From Streptomyces hundungensis (GTDB lineage Bacteria; Actinomycetota; Actinomycetes; Streptomycetales; Streptomycetaceae), in contig NZ_CP032698.1 in assembly GCF_003627815.1 (NCBI RefSeq), positions 1,798,001 through 1,862,000 of the forward strand: DNA of 64,000 nt, given 5' to 3'. How positions within the stretch are numbered: the stretch's first letter is position 1; every line of letters starts with the position of its first letter. The notes under the pieces were generated by a model. The model did not search any database, was not told the DNA's origin, and saw only the letters and a list, made by a program, of their open reading frames with translations. A program made the translations under genes and the position numbers. This document shows positions 7,991 through 16,652 of the stretch, in pieces.

Positions 7991-9514
7991 TCAGTGGGAG
8001 GTTTCCGTGGGGCGGAGGTCCCGGGGGATCTTCGACCACGCCAGCACCGCCGCAGCCAACGGCAGAACCGCCGCGAGCATAAACGTCGGCGTCATGCCGA
8101 AGGTGAAGGCCGACGACGCCTTCGCCAGGAGCTCCGCCCCGGCCGGCCCCCCGACCGCGGAGGCGACATGCGCCGCCTCCCCGACCGAGTCCCGTACGGA
8201 CGCGGCCGCCGCACCGTCCACGGCGAGCTCGGGCAGATGACCGCGGTACAGCGCCCCCGCGACACTGCCGAGGATCGCGACACCCATCGCCGCGCCCAGT
8301 TCGTAGCACGTCTCCTCGACCGCCGCCGCCCCGCTGACGTGCTCCTTGGGGGCGGAGGCCATCAGGGTCACGGAGGCCGCCGTGGTCGCCACGCCGACCC
8401 CGCAGCCCAGTACGCCGAGCGCCACCGCGACACCGGGGTAGCCGAGCGGCCCGGACTGCTGGAACAGCCACGGCAGCGCGAGCCCCGCCGTCATCAGGAG
8501 CAGGCCCCCGCCGATGACGTGCCGGATCGGCAGACGGTGCATCAGGACCGGCGTCACCAGCGAGGTGACGACCAGGCCGAGTGGCGCCGGAAGCAGCCGT
8601 ACTCCGGCCTCCAGGGGGCTGTAGCCCTGTGCGTACTGGAACCACTGCGTGACCAGGAACAGCGCCGATCCGAGCGCGATCATTCCGAGGAAGATCGACG
8701 CCGCGGCGATGCTGAACGACCGGTTGGTGAACAGCCGGACGTGGAACAGCGGTTGGGGCAGCCGCAGCTGACGGCGGACGAACACGGTCAGCGCGACAGC
8801 GGCGACCACGAGCAGCATCCAGGCCACCGGGTCGGCGGGGCCGCCCTTGCCGAGCTGCTTGATGCCGCCGGCCAGCGCCAGCATGCCGACGACGGACTGG
8901 CCCACGCCCCACCAGTCCCACCGGCCCTCGCGGGGCTGTCGGGACTCGGGCAGGATCCACGCGCCGAGGGCGATGATCACCAGGGCGACCGGAACGTTGA
9001 TCAGGAACGCGGACTGCCAGCCGTTCCGCTCGACGAGCAGTCCCCCGACGACCGGGCCGAGCGCCATGCCGCCGCCGAAGACCGCCGCCCACACCGCGTA
9101 GGCGAGGGCGCGCTCGCGGGCGTCCGTGAAGACGTCGCGCAGGATCGACAAGGTGGACGGCATGATCGCCGCGCCCCCGACGCCGAGCAGCGCGCGGGCG
9201 GCGATGACCTGCCAGGCCTCGGTCGCGAAGACCGCCATCAGCGAGGCGGACGCGAAGATCGTGAATCCGGCGAGCAGCAGACGCTTGCGTCCCCAGCGGT
9301 CGCCGAGCGCTCCGGCCGTCACGAGGAGGCCGGAGAGGGCGAGCGCGTAGACGTCGATGATCCACAGCTGCTGTACGGAGCTGGGCTGGAGGTCGCTCAC
9401 CAGCGAAGGGAAGGCGACGTTGAGGATCGTGGTGTCCATCGCGATCAGCAGCAGGCTGCCGGAAAGGATCGCGAGGACGACCCAGCGCCGGGGGTCGAGG
9501 GGCGGCGACGTCAT
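7991..9514 (-). CDS. MFS multidrug exporter, 14-TMS DHA2 (EmrB/QacA) type
   Basis: 507 residues with about 14 hydrophobic segments. MFS motif A appears as GALGDRWGRKRLL after TM2, and motif C-like sequence as GVGGAAIMPSTLSIL. It predicts proton-coupled export of hydrophobic or antibiotic compounds. ATG 9514 is preferred over the in-frame GTG at 9541 because TGGAG precedes it by 6 bp and the GTG lies inside a palindromic operator. No regulator gene is adjacent. Confidence 0.87.
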   Translation of the reverse strand: MTSPPLDPRRWVVLAILSGSLLLIAMDTTILNVAFPSLVSDLQPSSVQQLWIIDVYALALSGLLVTAGALGDRWGRKRLLLAGFTIFASASLMAVFATEAWQVIAARALLGVGGAAIMPSTLSILRDVFTDARERALAYAVWAAVFGGGMALGPVVGGLLVERNGWQSAFLINVPVALVIIALGAWILPESRQPREGRWDWWGVGQSVVGMLALAGGIKQLGKGGPADPVAWMLLVVAAVALTVFVRRQLRLPQPLFHVRLFTNRSFSIAAASIFLGMIALGSALFLVTQWFQYAQGYSPLEAGVRLLPAPLGLVVTSLVTPVLMHRLPIRHVIGGGLLLMTAGLALPWLFQQSGPLGYPGVAVALGVLGCGVGVATTAASVTLMASAPKEHVSGAAAVEETCYELGAAMGVAILGSVAGALYRGHLPELAVDGAAAASVRDSVGEAAHVASAVGGPAGAELLAKASSAFTFGMTPTFMLAAVLPLAAAVLAWSKIPRDLRPTETSH

Positions 9515-9533
9515 GGAACACTCCAGTATCGAA

Positions 9534-9551
9534 TGAGACACCAGTGTCTCA
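9534..9551. promoter_or_regulatory. Palindromic operator upstream of the MFS exporter
   Basis: TGAGACAC-CA-GTGTCTCA, two perfect 8-bp arms with a 2-bp centre, ends 20 bp before the exporter ATG. Size and symmetry are those of TetR/AcrR-family operators. A separate hairpin CGCCAGA-TGTT-TCTGGCG follows at 9572-9589. Confidence 0.6.
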
Positions 9552-9611
9552 CATGGGGCTGGGAGTGTGCACGCCAGATGTTTCTGGCGGGAGTCGTTGC
9601 GCTACCTCGGG

Positions 9612-9795
9612 CGCGGGGCACGCCTCACGCGCGGGCCACACCGAGGGGGCACGCCTCGCGCGCGCAGCGCTGGGGCCGGGCACGCATAGCGCGCGGGCAG
9701 CGCTGGGGCCGGGCACACATCACGCGCGAGCCGCACCAGGCCGGGCACACCTCACCCTCGGATCGCGCCGGGGGCCGGGCACACATCAAGCCGGG
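9612..9795. repeat. Imperfect ~32-bp tandem repeat
   Basis: About six degenerate copies built on GGGCACRCMTCACGCGCGRGC with GCGCTGGGGCC. No coding potential is apparent. Confidence 0.6.
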
Positions 9796-9804
9796 ACGGC
9801 GCGA

Positions 9805-10012
9805 GCTTCAGCGCCCTTTAGGCGCGATCGGGGTCTGGGGCGGAGCCCCAGGGGCCTTGTCTGCGGACCGTGGCGGGCTGGGCGCGCAGTTCCTCGCGCC
9901 CCTAGCAGGATCGGTGCCGGGCCGCATCGGCCACCTCAGCCTGTCCGGCGATTGCGGACGAGCGCCCTTAAGGCGCGAACGGGGTCTGGGGCGGAGCCCC
10001 AGGGGCCTTGTC
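9805..10012. repeat. Two diverged copies of the composite intergenic repeat
   Basis: The same modules as at 7.4-7.9 kb appear here: TCTGGGGCGGAGCCCCAG twice (about 9833 and 9983), GCGCAGTTCCTCGCGCCCCT once, and CAGCCTGTCCGGCGATTG once. No gene is supported between the exporter promoter and the glycerate kinase. Confidence 0.8.
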
Positions 10013-10131
10013 CTGCACCCCCGGCGGAGCCGGACACCAGGCTCGGGCCGGCCCCCGCCTGAGACCCGCACCGCGTTCCGCGCAGCCCCGCACGAACACG
10101 AAGCAGCGCCCCCCCCACCCCCGGGAACACC

Positions 10132-10166
10132 AAAACGGCCCCCCTCGCGCGCAGCGAAGGAGGCCG
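10132..10166 (-). terminator. Terminator of glycerate kinase
   Basis: Read on the minus strand, CGGCCTCCTT and its GC-rich partner AGGGGGGCCG form a stem-loop followed by TTTT, 20 bp after the kinase stop. Confidence 0.65.
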
Positions 10167-10186
10167 TCCGAGGGCGAGAGCGCGGG

Positions 10187-11341
10187 CTACAGCAGGAAGT
10201 CGCTCGCGATGTTCTGCGCGGCCTGCTCCAGCAGGGGGCCCGCGTTGGCCATGCAGCGGGCCGGGTCGGGCTCCAGCTCGGTCAAGGCGTAGGCGCGGCG
10301 GATGCCGGCCTCGCCGAGCTGTCCGGGCTGGAGCAGGAGGCGGCCGCACACGGCGACGACCTCGATGCCGGCCGCGCGGGCCGCCGCCGCGACGCCCGCG
10401 GGGGCCTTGCCGTGCAGGGTCTGCTCGTCGAGCGAGCCCTCGCCGGTGATGACCAGGGTGGCGCCGGCCAGGGCGGGCGCGAAGCCGAGTACGTCGAGCA
10501 TGACCTCGATGCCGGGACGGAAGACGGCGTCCAGCGCGACCAGCGCGCCATAGCCGATGCCGCCGGCCGCACCGGCGCCCGGGGCGAGCGCGGCCTCGGC
10601 GGCCTTCGCGCCGAGCACGCCTTCGAGGACCTTGGCGTAGTGGGCCAGGGCCGCGTCCAGGGTCGCCACGTCCTCGGGCGAGGCACCCTTCTGCGGGCCG
10701 TAGATCGCGGGGGCGCCCTTCGGACCGGTCAGCGGGTTGTCGACATCGCTGGCGAGGACGAGTTCCACGTCCTTGAAGCGGGCGTCGAGACCCGAGAAGT
10801 CGGCCGTCGCGAGGTCGGCGAGCGCGCCGCCACCGGGGCCGACGGGCTCACCCGCTCCGTCCAGGAAGCGGGCGCCGAGCGCGGCCAGCATGCCGGCGCC
10901 GCCGTCGGTCGTCGCGCTGCCGCCGACGCCGAACACGATGGTGCGCGCTCCCGCGTCGAGCGCGGCGAGCAGCAGCTCACCGGAGCCGTACGTGGTCGCG
11001 GTGAGCGCCGCGAAGACGCCCTCGGGAAGGTGCTGGAGCCCGGAGGCCTCCGCCATCTCGACCACGGCCACGCCGTCGCGTACCGCGTACGCCGCGGTCA
11101 CCGGGGTGCCGAGCGGACCCGTGACCCGTGCCTCGCGGCGCTCGAAACCGGCCGCCACCGCGGCCGCCACCGTGCCGTCGCCGCCATCGGCGACCGGCAG
11201 GGTCTCGACCCGCAGATCCGGGACGACCCGCCGCAGCCCGGCCGTCACCCGCTCCGCGACCTCTACGGCCGTGAGCGAGCCCTTGAACTTGTCCGCCGCT
11301 ACGAGTACGCGGGCGGTCTCCAAAACTGCGCCGTCCGTCAC
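10187..11341 (-). CDS. Glycerate kinase (GlxK/GarK family)
   Basis: 384 residues. The family start signature AADKFKGSLTAVEVAE, the VADGGDGTVAA loop and GEGSLDEQTL near the C-terminus are present. It phosphorylates D-glycerate to 2-phosphoglycerate (or 3-phosphoglycerate), linking glyoxylate and allantoin metabolism to glycolysis. GTG start with AAGGGA upstream. It is monocistronic, with its own terminator. The glyoxylate produced by the ethylmalonyl-CoA operon about 5 kb away is a plausible ultimate source of glycerate; that link is inference. Confidence 0.9.
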   Translation of the reverse strand: MTDGAVLETARVLVAADKFKGSLTAVEVAERVTAGLRRVVPDLRVETLPVADGGDGTVAAAVAAGFERREARVTGPLGTPVTAAYAVRDGVAVVEMAEASGLQHLPEGVFAALTATTYGSGELLLAALDAGARTIVFGVGGSATTDGGAGMLAALGARFLDGAGEPVGPGGGALADLATADFSGLDARFKDVELVLASDVDNPLTGPKGAPAIYGPQKGASPEDVATLDAALAHYAKVLEGVLGAKAAEAALAPGAGAAGGIGYGALVALDAVFRPGIEVMLDVLGFAPALAGATLVITGEGSLDEQTLHGKAPAGVAAAARAAGIEVVAVCGRLLLQPGQLGEAGIRRAYALTELEPDPARCMANAGPLLEQAAQNIASDFLL

Positions 11342-11483
11342 TTGCCATCCCTTGCTTTCGAACAGGCAGTCGCGCCGCCTCCGACCCTATCCGCCCGGCG
11401 CGCGCCTGCCCATAGCCGCCTGGGCGGCACCGACGGCGTGCCACCCGGGAAAATGCGTACATCCACCACCATAGTGGGGCGCC

Positions 11484-13199
11484 ATGACCAGCGATTCGAT
11501 CGATCATTCCGGCTCCGGTGCCCCGCCCGACGACGTGCGACCGGACCTCGACCCCGCCCCCGACCGCACCCTGATCACCGTCGGCGTGCTCGCGGTGGTG
11601 GCGGTTGTCGCCTGGGCCGCGTGGGGCAAGAGCTCCTTCGACAGCGCCTCGTCGACCGCGCTGGCCTGGGTGCTCGACAACTTCGCCTGGCTGTTCGTGG
11701 TCGCCGCCGACACCTTCCTGGTGCTCTGTCTGGTCCTGGCCGTCAGCCGGTACGGGCGGATCAGGCTGGGCGCGGACGACTCCGAGCCGGAGTTCACCAA
11801 TCTGGCCTGGATCGCCATGATGTTCAGCGCCGGCATGGGGATCGGCCTCATGTTCTACGGGGTCGGCGAACCGCTCACGCACTTCCTCAGCCCGCCCCCG
11901 GCGACCGGTGCGCAGCCGGGCTCGGGCGACGCCGCGCGCACCGCCCTGGAGTACTCCTTCTTCCACTGGACGCTCACCCCCTGGGCGATCTACGGCATCG
12001 CGGGGCTCGCCCTGGCGTACGCGGGCTTTCGCAAGCAGCGCGGCAACCGGCTGTCCTCCGCCTTCGTGCCCCTGATCGGCGCGCGCCGGGCGGACGGCAG
12101 GGTCGGCCGGTGCATCGATCTGCTCGCCGTCTTCGCGACCGTCTTCGGCACCGCGACCAGCCTGGGCCTGGGCGCCCTCCAGGTCGCCGAGGGCCTGGAC
12201 ATCACCTCGGGCGTCCACAACTCGCGGACGACCCAACTCGTCATCATCGCCGCGCTGTCGGCGGCCTTCGTGCTCTCCGCGTTCTCCGGGCTGCACAAGG
12301 GCGTGAAGTGGCTGTCCACCATCAACCTCGTGCTCGCCGCGGTGCTGATGGTCTTCGTGTTCCTGCTCGGCCCGACCGTCTACGTCCTGGACACCATCCC
12401 GGCCTCGATCGGCGGCTATCTGCACGATCTGCTGCCGATGGCCAGCCGCACGGGGGCGTTCACCGATCGCGCGTGGCTGGGTGCCTGGACCGTCTTCTAC
12501 TGGGCCTGGTGGCTTTCGTGGGCGCCGTTCGTGGGCACCTTCATCGCCCGCATCTCTCGCGGACGCACGATCCGCGAGTTCCTCATCGGGGTGCTCCTGG
12601 TGCCGAGCGGCGCGACGGTGATCTGGTTCTGCGTCATGGGCGGCACGGCGATCCGGCTCGCCTCCACCGGCGCCGCCGACCTCGCCGGGGCGGTGCGGGA
12701 CGGCGCCGAGGCCTCGCTCTTCGCGACGCTGGACGCGCTGCCGATCGGCACGGTCACCTCGTACATCGCGATGGCGCTGGTGATGACGTACTTCATCACC
12801 AGCGCCGACTCGGCCTCGCTGGTGATGGGCTCGCTCACCAGCCGCGGTTCGCTGCATCCGCCGACCTGGCTGGTGGTGATGTGGGGCGTCCTGATGGCGG
12901 CGGTCGCGGCGGTGCTGCTCGTGGCGGGCGGCCTCAAGTCCCTCCAGACGGCGACGATCCTGGTCGCGCTCCCCTTCGTCGTGGTGATGCTCGGCCTGTG
13001 CTGGTCGCTGGTCAAGGAACTGCGCGAGGACCCGGGCGCGGGGCCCTCCCGCCACGGCGCGCTGCACGGACTGCGCGACGCGGTACGGACGATGGTCGGG
13101 GACGCGATCACCGAGCAGGGCGCCGCCCGCCACCACCGGCTGCGGCGGGCCGCCAAGTCCCGTACGGGTGACGAGAGTTCGGGGACGCCGCAGCCCTGA
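11484..13199 (+). CDS. BCCT-family betaine/carnitine/choline transporter
   Basis: 571 residues with about 12 membrane segments. Family motifs MFSAGMGIGLMFYGVGEP and WAWWLSWAPFVGTFIAR, with the Trp-rich substrate-site segment, are clear. It is expected to import glycine betaine or related compatible solutes or choline. Upstream CATAGT (about 11471) lies close to the ATG, so the 5' leader may be very short. Confidence 0.92.
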   Translation: MTSDSIDHSGSGAPPDDVRPDLDPAPDRTLITVGVLAVVAVVAWAAWGKSSFDSASSTALAWVLDNFAWLFVVAADTFLVLCLVLAVSRYGRIRLGADDSEPEFTNLAWIAMMFSAGMGIGLMFYGVGEPLTHFLSPPPATGAQPGSGDAARTALEYSFFHWTLTPWAIYGIAGLALAYAGFRKQRGNRLSSAFVPLIGARRADGRVGRCIDLLAVFATVFGTATSLGLGALQVAEGLDITSGVHNSRTTQLVIIAALSAAFVLSAFSGLHKGVKWLSTINLVLAAVLMVFVFLLGPTVYVLDTIPASIGGYLHDLLPMASRTGAFTDRAWLGAWTVFYWAWWLSWAPFVGTFIARISRGRTIREFLIGVLLVPSGATVIWFCVMGGTAIRLASTGAADLAGAVRDGAEASLFATLDALPIGTVTSYIAMALVMTYFITSADSASLVMGSLTSRGSLHPPTWLVVMWGVLMAAVAAVLLVAGGLKSLQTATILVALPFVVVMLGLCWSLVKELREDPGAGPSRHGALHGLRDAVRTMVGDAITEQGAARHHRLRRAAKSRTGDESSGTPQP

Positions 13200-13259
13200 A
13201 GAGGCCGCACCCCTCGCCCGTCCCGACACCATCCGACCTGGCCCTCTACCCTTCATTCC

Positions 13260-13772
13260 ATGACGACCGACCACTCCCCAGCGCCCGACAACGCCTACAC
13301 CGCCTACATCGCCGGACTCCCCCGGGTACTCGCGGGAGCCGCCGCGCTGTTCCGGGACGCCGGGGGCAAGGTGCTGCTCGTCGAGCCCAACTACCGCGAG
13401 GGCTGGGCGCTGCCCGGCGGGACCGTGGAGTCCGACACCGCCGAGACCCCGCGCCGGGCGGCCCGCCGCGAAACGCTCGAAGAGATCGGCCTCGACGTGG
13501 AGTTGGGGCGGCTCCTCGCGGTGGACTGGGTGCACGGCGAAGCCCGTCCGCCCATCGTCGCCTACGTCTACGACGGCGGCGTCCTCGACGACAGCCTCCT
13601 GAAGTCGATCCGCCTCCAGGAGGAGGAACTCCTCTCCTGGCGCCTGGTCCCCCGCGAGGAACTCCCCACCCACCTGCCGGGCGCCCTGGGCCACCGCGTG
13701 ATGGCCGCCCTGGACGTCCTGGCCCAGGGACAGGGCACGGCGGAACTGGAGAACGGACACCGGGTGGGCTGA
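13260..13772 (+). CDS. NUDIX hydrolase
   Basis: 170 residues. The NUDIX box reads GGTVESDTAETPRRAARRE then TLEEIGLDV. The catalytic RExxEExG core is intact, but two residues are inserted in the loop before the first Glu compared with the usual GGxVExGET. Probable pyrophosphohydrolase of a nucleotide or ADP-ribose-type substrate; the substrate is not predictable. An IS110-family element lies immediately downstream. Confidence 0.85.
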   Translation: MTTDHSPAPDNAYTAYIAGLPRVLAGAAALFRDAGGKVLLVEPNYREGWALPGGTVESDTAETPRRAARRETLEEIGLDVELGRLLAVDWVHGEARPPIVAYVYDGGVLDDSLLKSIRLQEEELLSWRLVPREELPTHLPGALGHRVMAALDVLAQGQGTAELENGHRVG

Positions 13773-13819
13773 GCGCGCACCGGGGGGTGCCTCTATGTCC
13801 TTCGTCAAGCCTGAGCTGG

Positions 13820-15028
13820 TCATGCGACGGCTGCTTCAGGGACGCGTGGTTCGTAGAAGGTGCCGTCGCGGAGCATGGCGAACAGGACGCTGATGCGGTG
13901 GCGGGCGAGGCGGAGCAGGGCCTGGGTGTGGGTCTTTCCCCGGGCCCGGCATTTGTCGTAGTAGGTGCGGGAGGCGGGATCGTGCAGGGCTGCGAACGCG
14001 GACAGGAACATTGCGCGTTTGAGCTGCCGGTTTCCGCCTCGTGGTGCGTGTTCGCCGTGGATCGAGGTCCCCGAGGACTTCGTTGTCGGGGCGAGGCCGG
14101 CGTAGGAGGCCAGGTGGGCGGCGGTGGGGAAGCTGGTGCCGTCGCCGACGGTGACCAGCAGAACTGCGGCGGTCCTGACCGCGACCCCTGGCATCGAGGT
14201 CAGGACCTTGGAAAGAGGGTGGTCCTCCAGCAGGGCTTTGATCTGGGCTTCCAGGGCCCGGCGTTGTTCGTGGACCGCCGCGAGCGATCGGGCCAGGGAG
14301 GGCACGACCGTGTCGAGGGTGCCGGTGCCGGGAACGACCACGGTCTGTTCGTCCAGGGCGTCGAAGACGTCGTCGACCAGCCGGGTAGCCATGCGCGGGG
14401 CCTTGGGCCGGATGAGTTCGACGAGTCTGCGGCGGCCGGCTTTCCGCAGGGCGGCCGGGGAGCCGTAGCGTTCCAGCAGCCAGGTGACGGCGGGGTGGTC
14501 CAGGCGGGGGCCGAGGACGCGTTCCAGCGAGGGGTGGAACTGGGTGAGCAGGCCGCGTATCCGGTTGGAGGTGCGGGTTGCCTCGGCGGCGAGGTCCTGG
14601 TCGAAGCCGGTCAGGACGGTGAGTTCGGCGGTGATCTCGTCGGTCAGCTCCAGAGAGCGCAGCGTGTGCGGCATGGTGCGGGCGGCGTCCGCGATCACCG
14701 CGGCGTCCTTCGCGTCGGTCTTGGCCTCGCCCGGGTAGAGGTCGGCGATGCGGCGCATCGCGAGTCCGGGCAGGTAGGCGACCTTGCAGCCCGCGTCCCG
14801 GGCCACGGTCAGCGGGAGGGCTCCGATGGAGGCGGGCTGGTCCACGATCACCAGGACGGTGCCGAACTTCGCGGTCAGCTTGTCGAAGACGGCCCGCAGT
14901 TTCGGCTCGCTGTTGGGCATCGGCTTGTCGAAGACCTTCTTCCCGGCCGGGGTGAGCCCATGGCCGTGATGAGCGGTCTTGCCGACGTCCAGGCCGAGGA
15001 ACACGCCTACGTCTTCGGTGTCGAACAT
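13820..15028 (-). CDS. IS110-family transposase (DEDD/serine recombinase)
   Basis: 402 residues, full length for the family. The N-terminal RuvC-like domain has acidic residues at Asp14 (FLGLDVGK), Asp63 (VIVDQPAS, where Glu is usual), Asp105 and Asp108 (KTDAKDA). The C-terminal Transposase_20 domain has LTSMPGVAVRTAAVLL and the serine-containing APTTKSSGTS segment. ATG 15028 is chosen because GGAAGGG precedes it by about 6 bp; the upstream open frame is non-coding leader. It appears intact and could be active. Confidence 0.9.
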   Translation of the reverse strand: MFDTEDVGVFLGLDVGKTAHHGHGLTPAGKKVFDKPMPNSEPKLRAVFDKLTAKFGTVLVIVDQPASIGALPLTVARDAGCKVAYLPGLAMRRIADLYPGEAKTDAKDAAVIADAARTMPHTLRSLELTDEITAELTVLTGFDQDLAAEATRTSNRIRGLLTQFHPSLERVLGPRLDHPAVTWLLERYGSPAALRKAGRRRLVELIRPKAPRMATRLVDDVFDALDEQTVVVPGTGTLDTVVPSLARSLAAVHEQRRALEAQIKALLEDHPLSKVLTSMPGVAVRTAAVLLVTVGDGTSFPTAAHLASYAGLAPTTKSSGTSIHGEHAPRGGNRQLKRAMFLSAFAALHDPASRTYYDKCRARGKTHTQALLRLARHRISVLFAMLRDGTFYEPRVPEAAVA

Positions 15029-15240
15029 CGTGCCCTTCCAGCAGAGTTGAACGTGCCGGCCTTGGCAGTGGTGTCGTACGCGCGCATCCACGTTATGCAG
15101 ACCTGCCGCCCGCGAGCTGTCCGGCATTGCGCCGGACCGGGTGGTGGCCGGACCTCTCATCAGCGTCTCCGACGGCACCTCCCGGGCCCGGTGACACCAC
15201 CCCCCAGGTCATCCGTTCGACAGGGGGCAACAGTCATGCC
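15029..15240 (-). ncRNA. Possible bridge RNA region of the IS110 element
   Basis: The 210 bp between the transposase start and the presumed element end have no gene and contain several stem-loops, for example TCCGGCATTGCGCCGGA (about 15118-15134) and GGGCCCGG/CCGGGCCC-type pairs. IS110-group elements transcribe a target- and donor-specifying RNA here. No covariance model could be run. Confidence 0.3.
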
Positions 15241-15409
15241 GGGCCCGGAGGCCAGCGGCCCTCTTGCAGGACCGCGAAGAAGATAACGGGGCGGGGCGGG
15301 CACCCAGGGGGCGCGCACCCGGGGGCAGGGCGCGCACCCGGGGAGCCCGGGAAGGGGCGCGTCGTAATGCGTTCGCCGACCCGCCGGGCGGCCGCCTACG
15401 CTCGCCGAC

Positions 15410-16132
15410 ATGGGCAAGCCACTCGTCGCGATTCTCTCCGGTGCCGGGATCTCCACCGATTCCGGCATCCCCGACTACCGGGGCCCCAACGGCCTGTGGC
15501 GGCGCGACCCCGAGGCCGAGAAGCTGGTGACGTACTCCTCGTACATGGCCGATCCGGAGATCCGCCGCCGGTCCTGGCTGATGCGCCGCGACAGCCCGGC
15601 CCTGAAGGCCGAGCCGAACGCCGCGCACCGGGCGGTCGCCGAGCTCGAACGGTCCGGAGTGCCGGTGCGGGTGATCACCCAGAACGTCGACGGACTGCAC
15701 CAGCGGGCCGGCCTTTCCGAGCGCAAGGTGCTCGAACTCCACGGCACCGCACGGGCGGTGACCTGCACCCGCTGTCACGCCCGGTCCTCGATGGCCGAGG
15801 CGCTGGCGCGGGTGACGGCGGGCGAGGCGGACCCGCCGTGCACGGTCTGCGGAGGCATCCTCAAGTCGGCGACGGTCATGTTCGGTGAGCGCCTCGACCC
15901 CGAGGTACTGAGCCAGGCGATGGCGATCGCGAAGGCGTGCCACCTCTTCATCGCGGTCGGCACCACTCTTCAGGTCCAGCCCGCCGCGTCGCTCGCCGGG
16001 ATCGCGGCGGACGGTGGCGCACGCCTGATCATCGTGAACGCCGACCCGACCCCCTACGACCCGCTCGCCGACGAGGTGATCCGCGAGCCGATCGGCACCG
16101 CGCTGCCCCGACTCCTACGTGCCCTGCCCTAG
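15410..16132 (+). CDS. Sir2-family NAD-dependent protein deacylase
   Basis: 240 residues. Sirtuin motifs in order: GAGISTDSGIPDYRGPNGLW, the catalytic QNVDGLH with ELHGT, the zinc-binding Cys pairs CTRC and CTVC, and GTTLQVQPAASL. It removes acyl groups from lysine using NAD, producing nicotinamide and O-acyl-ADP-ribose. A macrodomain protein able to hydrolyse that product is encoded 2.7 kb away. ATG 15410 gives the usual short N-terminus. Confidence 0.93.
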   Translation: MGKPLVAILSGAGISTDSGIPDYRGPNGLWRRDPEAEKLVTYSSYMADPEIRRRSWLMRRDSPALKAEPNAAHRAVAELERSGVPVRVITQNVDGLHQRAGLSERKVLELHGTARAVTCTRCHARSSMAEALARVTAGEADPPCTVCGGILKSATVMFGERLDPEVLSQAMAIAKACHLFIAVGTTLQVQPAASLAGIAADGGARLIIVNADPTPYDPLADEVIREPIGTALPRLLRALP

Positions 16133-16142
16133 AACGCCGCGG

Positions 16143-16640
16143 CTAGAACAGCACGTCCGCCGTCCGCCCCCGCTCGAACGCCAACAGGCGCTGCTTGCGG
16201 TCGAGGCCGCCGCCGTAGCCGGTGAGGCTGCCGTTGGCACCGATGACGCGGTGGCAGGGCACGATGATGCCGACCGGGTTCTTGCCGTTGGCCAGGCCCA
16301 CCGCGCGGGAGGCGTTGGGGTTGCCCAGGGCCTCGGCGAGTTCGCCGTAGGAACGGGTCTCGCCGTACGGGATCTGCTGGAGCTGGTGCCAGACGCGCTG
16401 CTGGAAGGGGGTGCCCAGCATGTTCAAGTCCACGTCGAACGCGGTGAGTTGACCGGTGAAGTACGCCTCCAGCTGACGGGCGACCTCGGGGAAGGGGCCG
16501 TCGTCGTCACGTTCGCCGAAGGTCTCCTGCGGGGGGCGGTGGCGTTGGCCCTCCATATAGAGACGGCTCAGGACGCCGTCGGCGGCGACGAGGGTGAGCG
16601 GGCCGTAGGGGCTGTCGATGACGGTGTGCGTGATGCGCAC
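16143..16640 (-). CDS. ogt: Methylated-DNA-protein-cysteine methyltransferase
   Basis: 165 residues. The acceptor cysteine motif IIVPCHRVIGANG is intact, followed by GYGGGLDRKQRLLAFE. It repairs O6-methylguanine by stoichiometric self-alkylation. GTG start with GGGAG 7 bp upstream; it begins 12 bp after the ada-alkA stop, so the two alkylation-repair genes form an operon. Confidence 0.95.
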   Translation of the reverse strand: MRITHTVIDSPYGPLTLVAADGVLSRLYMEGQRHRPPQETFGERDDDGPFPEVARQLEAYFTGQLTAFDVDLNMLGTPFQQRVWHQLQQIPYGETRSYGELAEALGNPNASRAVGLANGKNPVGIIVPCHRVIGANGSLTGYGGGLDRKQRLLAFERGRTADVLF

Positions 16641-16652
16641 GGCTGAACTCCC

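Larger units (their letters stand above)
13800..15240 (-). mobile_element. IS110-family insertion sequence (ends approximate)
   Basis: One transposase gene with about 210 bp of GC-rich, hairpin-forming non-coding DNA upstream of it (15029-15240), the layout of IS110-group elements that encode a bridge RNA in the transposase-proximal end. IS110 elements lack long terminal inverted repeats and target duplications, and none are seen. Ends are estimates and cannot be fixed without an empty site. It separates the NUDIX gene from the sirtuin gene. Confidence 0.7.

Noticed and set aside
9544..10062. 172-codon plus-strand frame after the exporter operator
   Set aside because: Consists entirely of translated tandem and composite repeats.
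7967..13171. 1734-codon open frame on the plus strand
   Set aside because: Antisense shadow of the MFS and glycerate-kinase genes plus repeats; Arg/Gly-rich composition typical of high-GC non-coding frames.
10977..13823. 948-codon minus-strand frame
   Set aside because: Overlaps the well-supported BCCT and NUDIX genes in antisense and lacks domain features.
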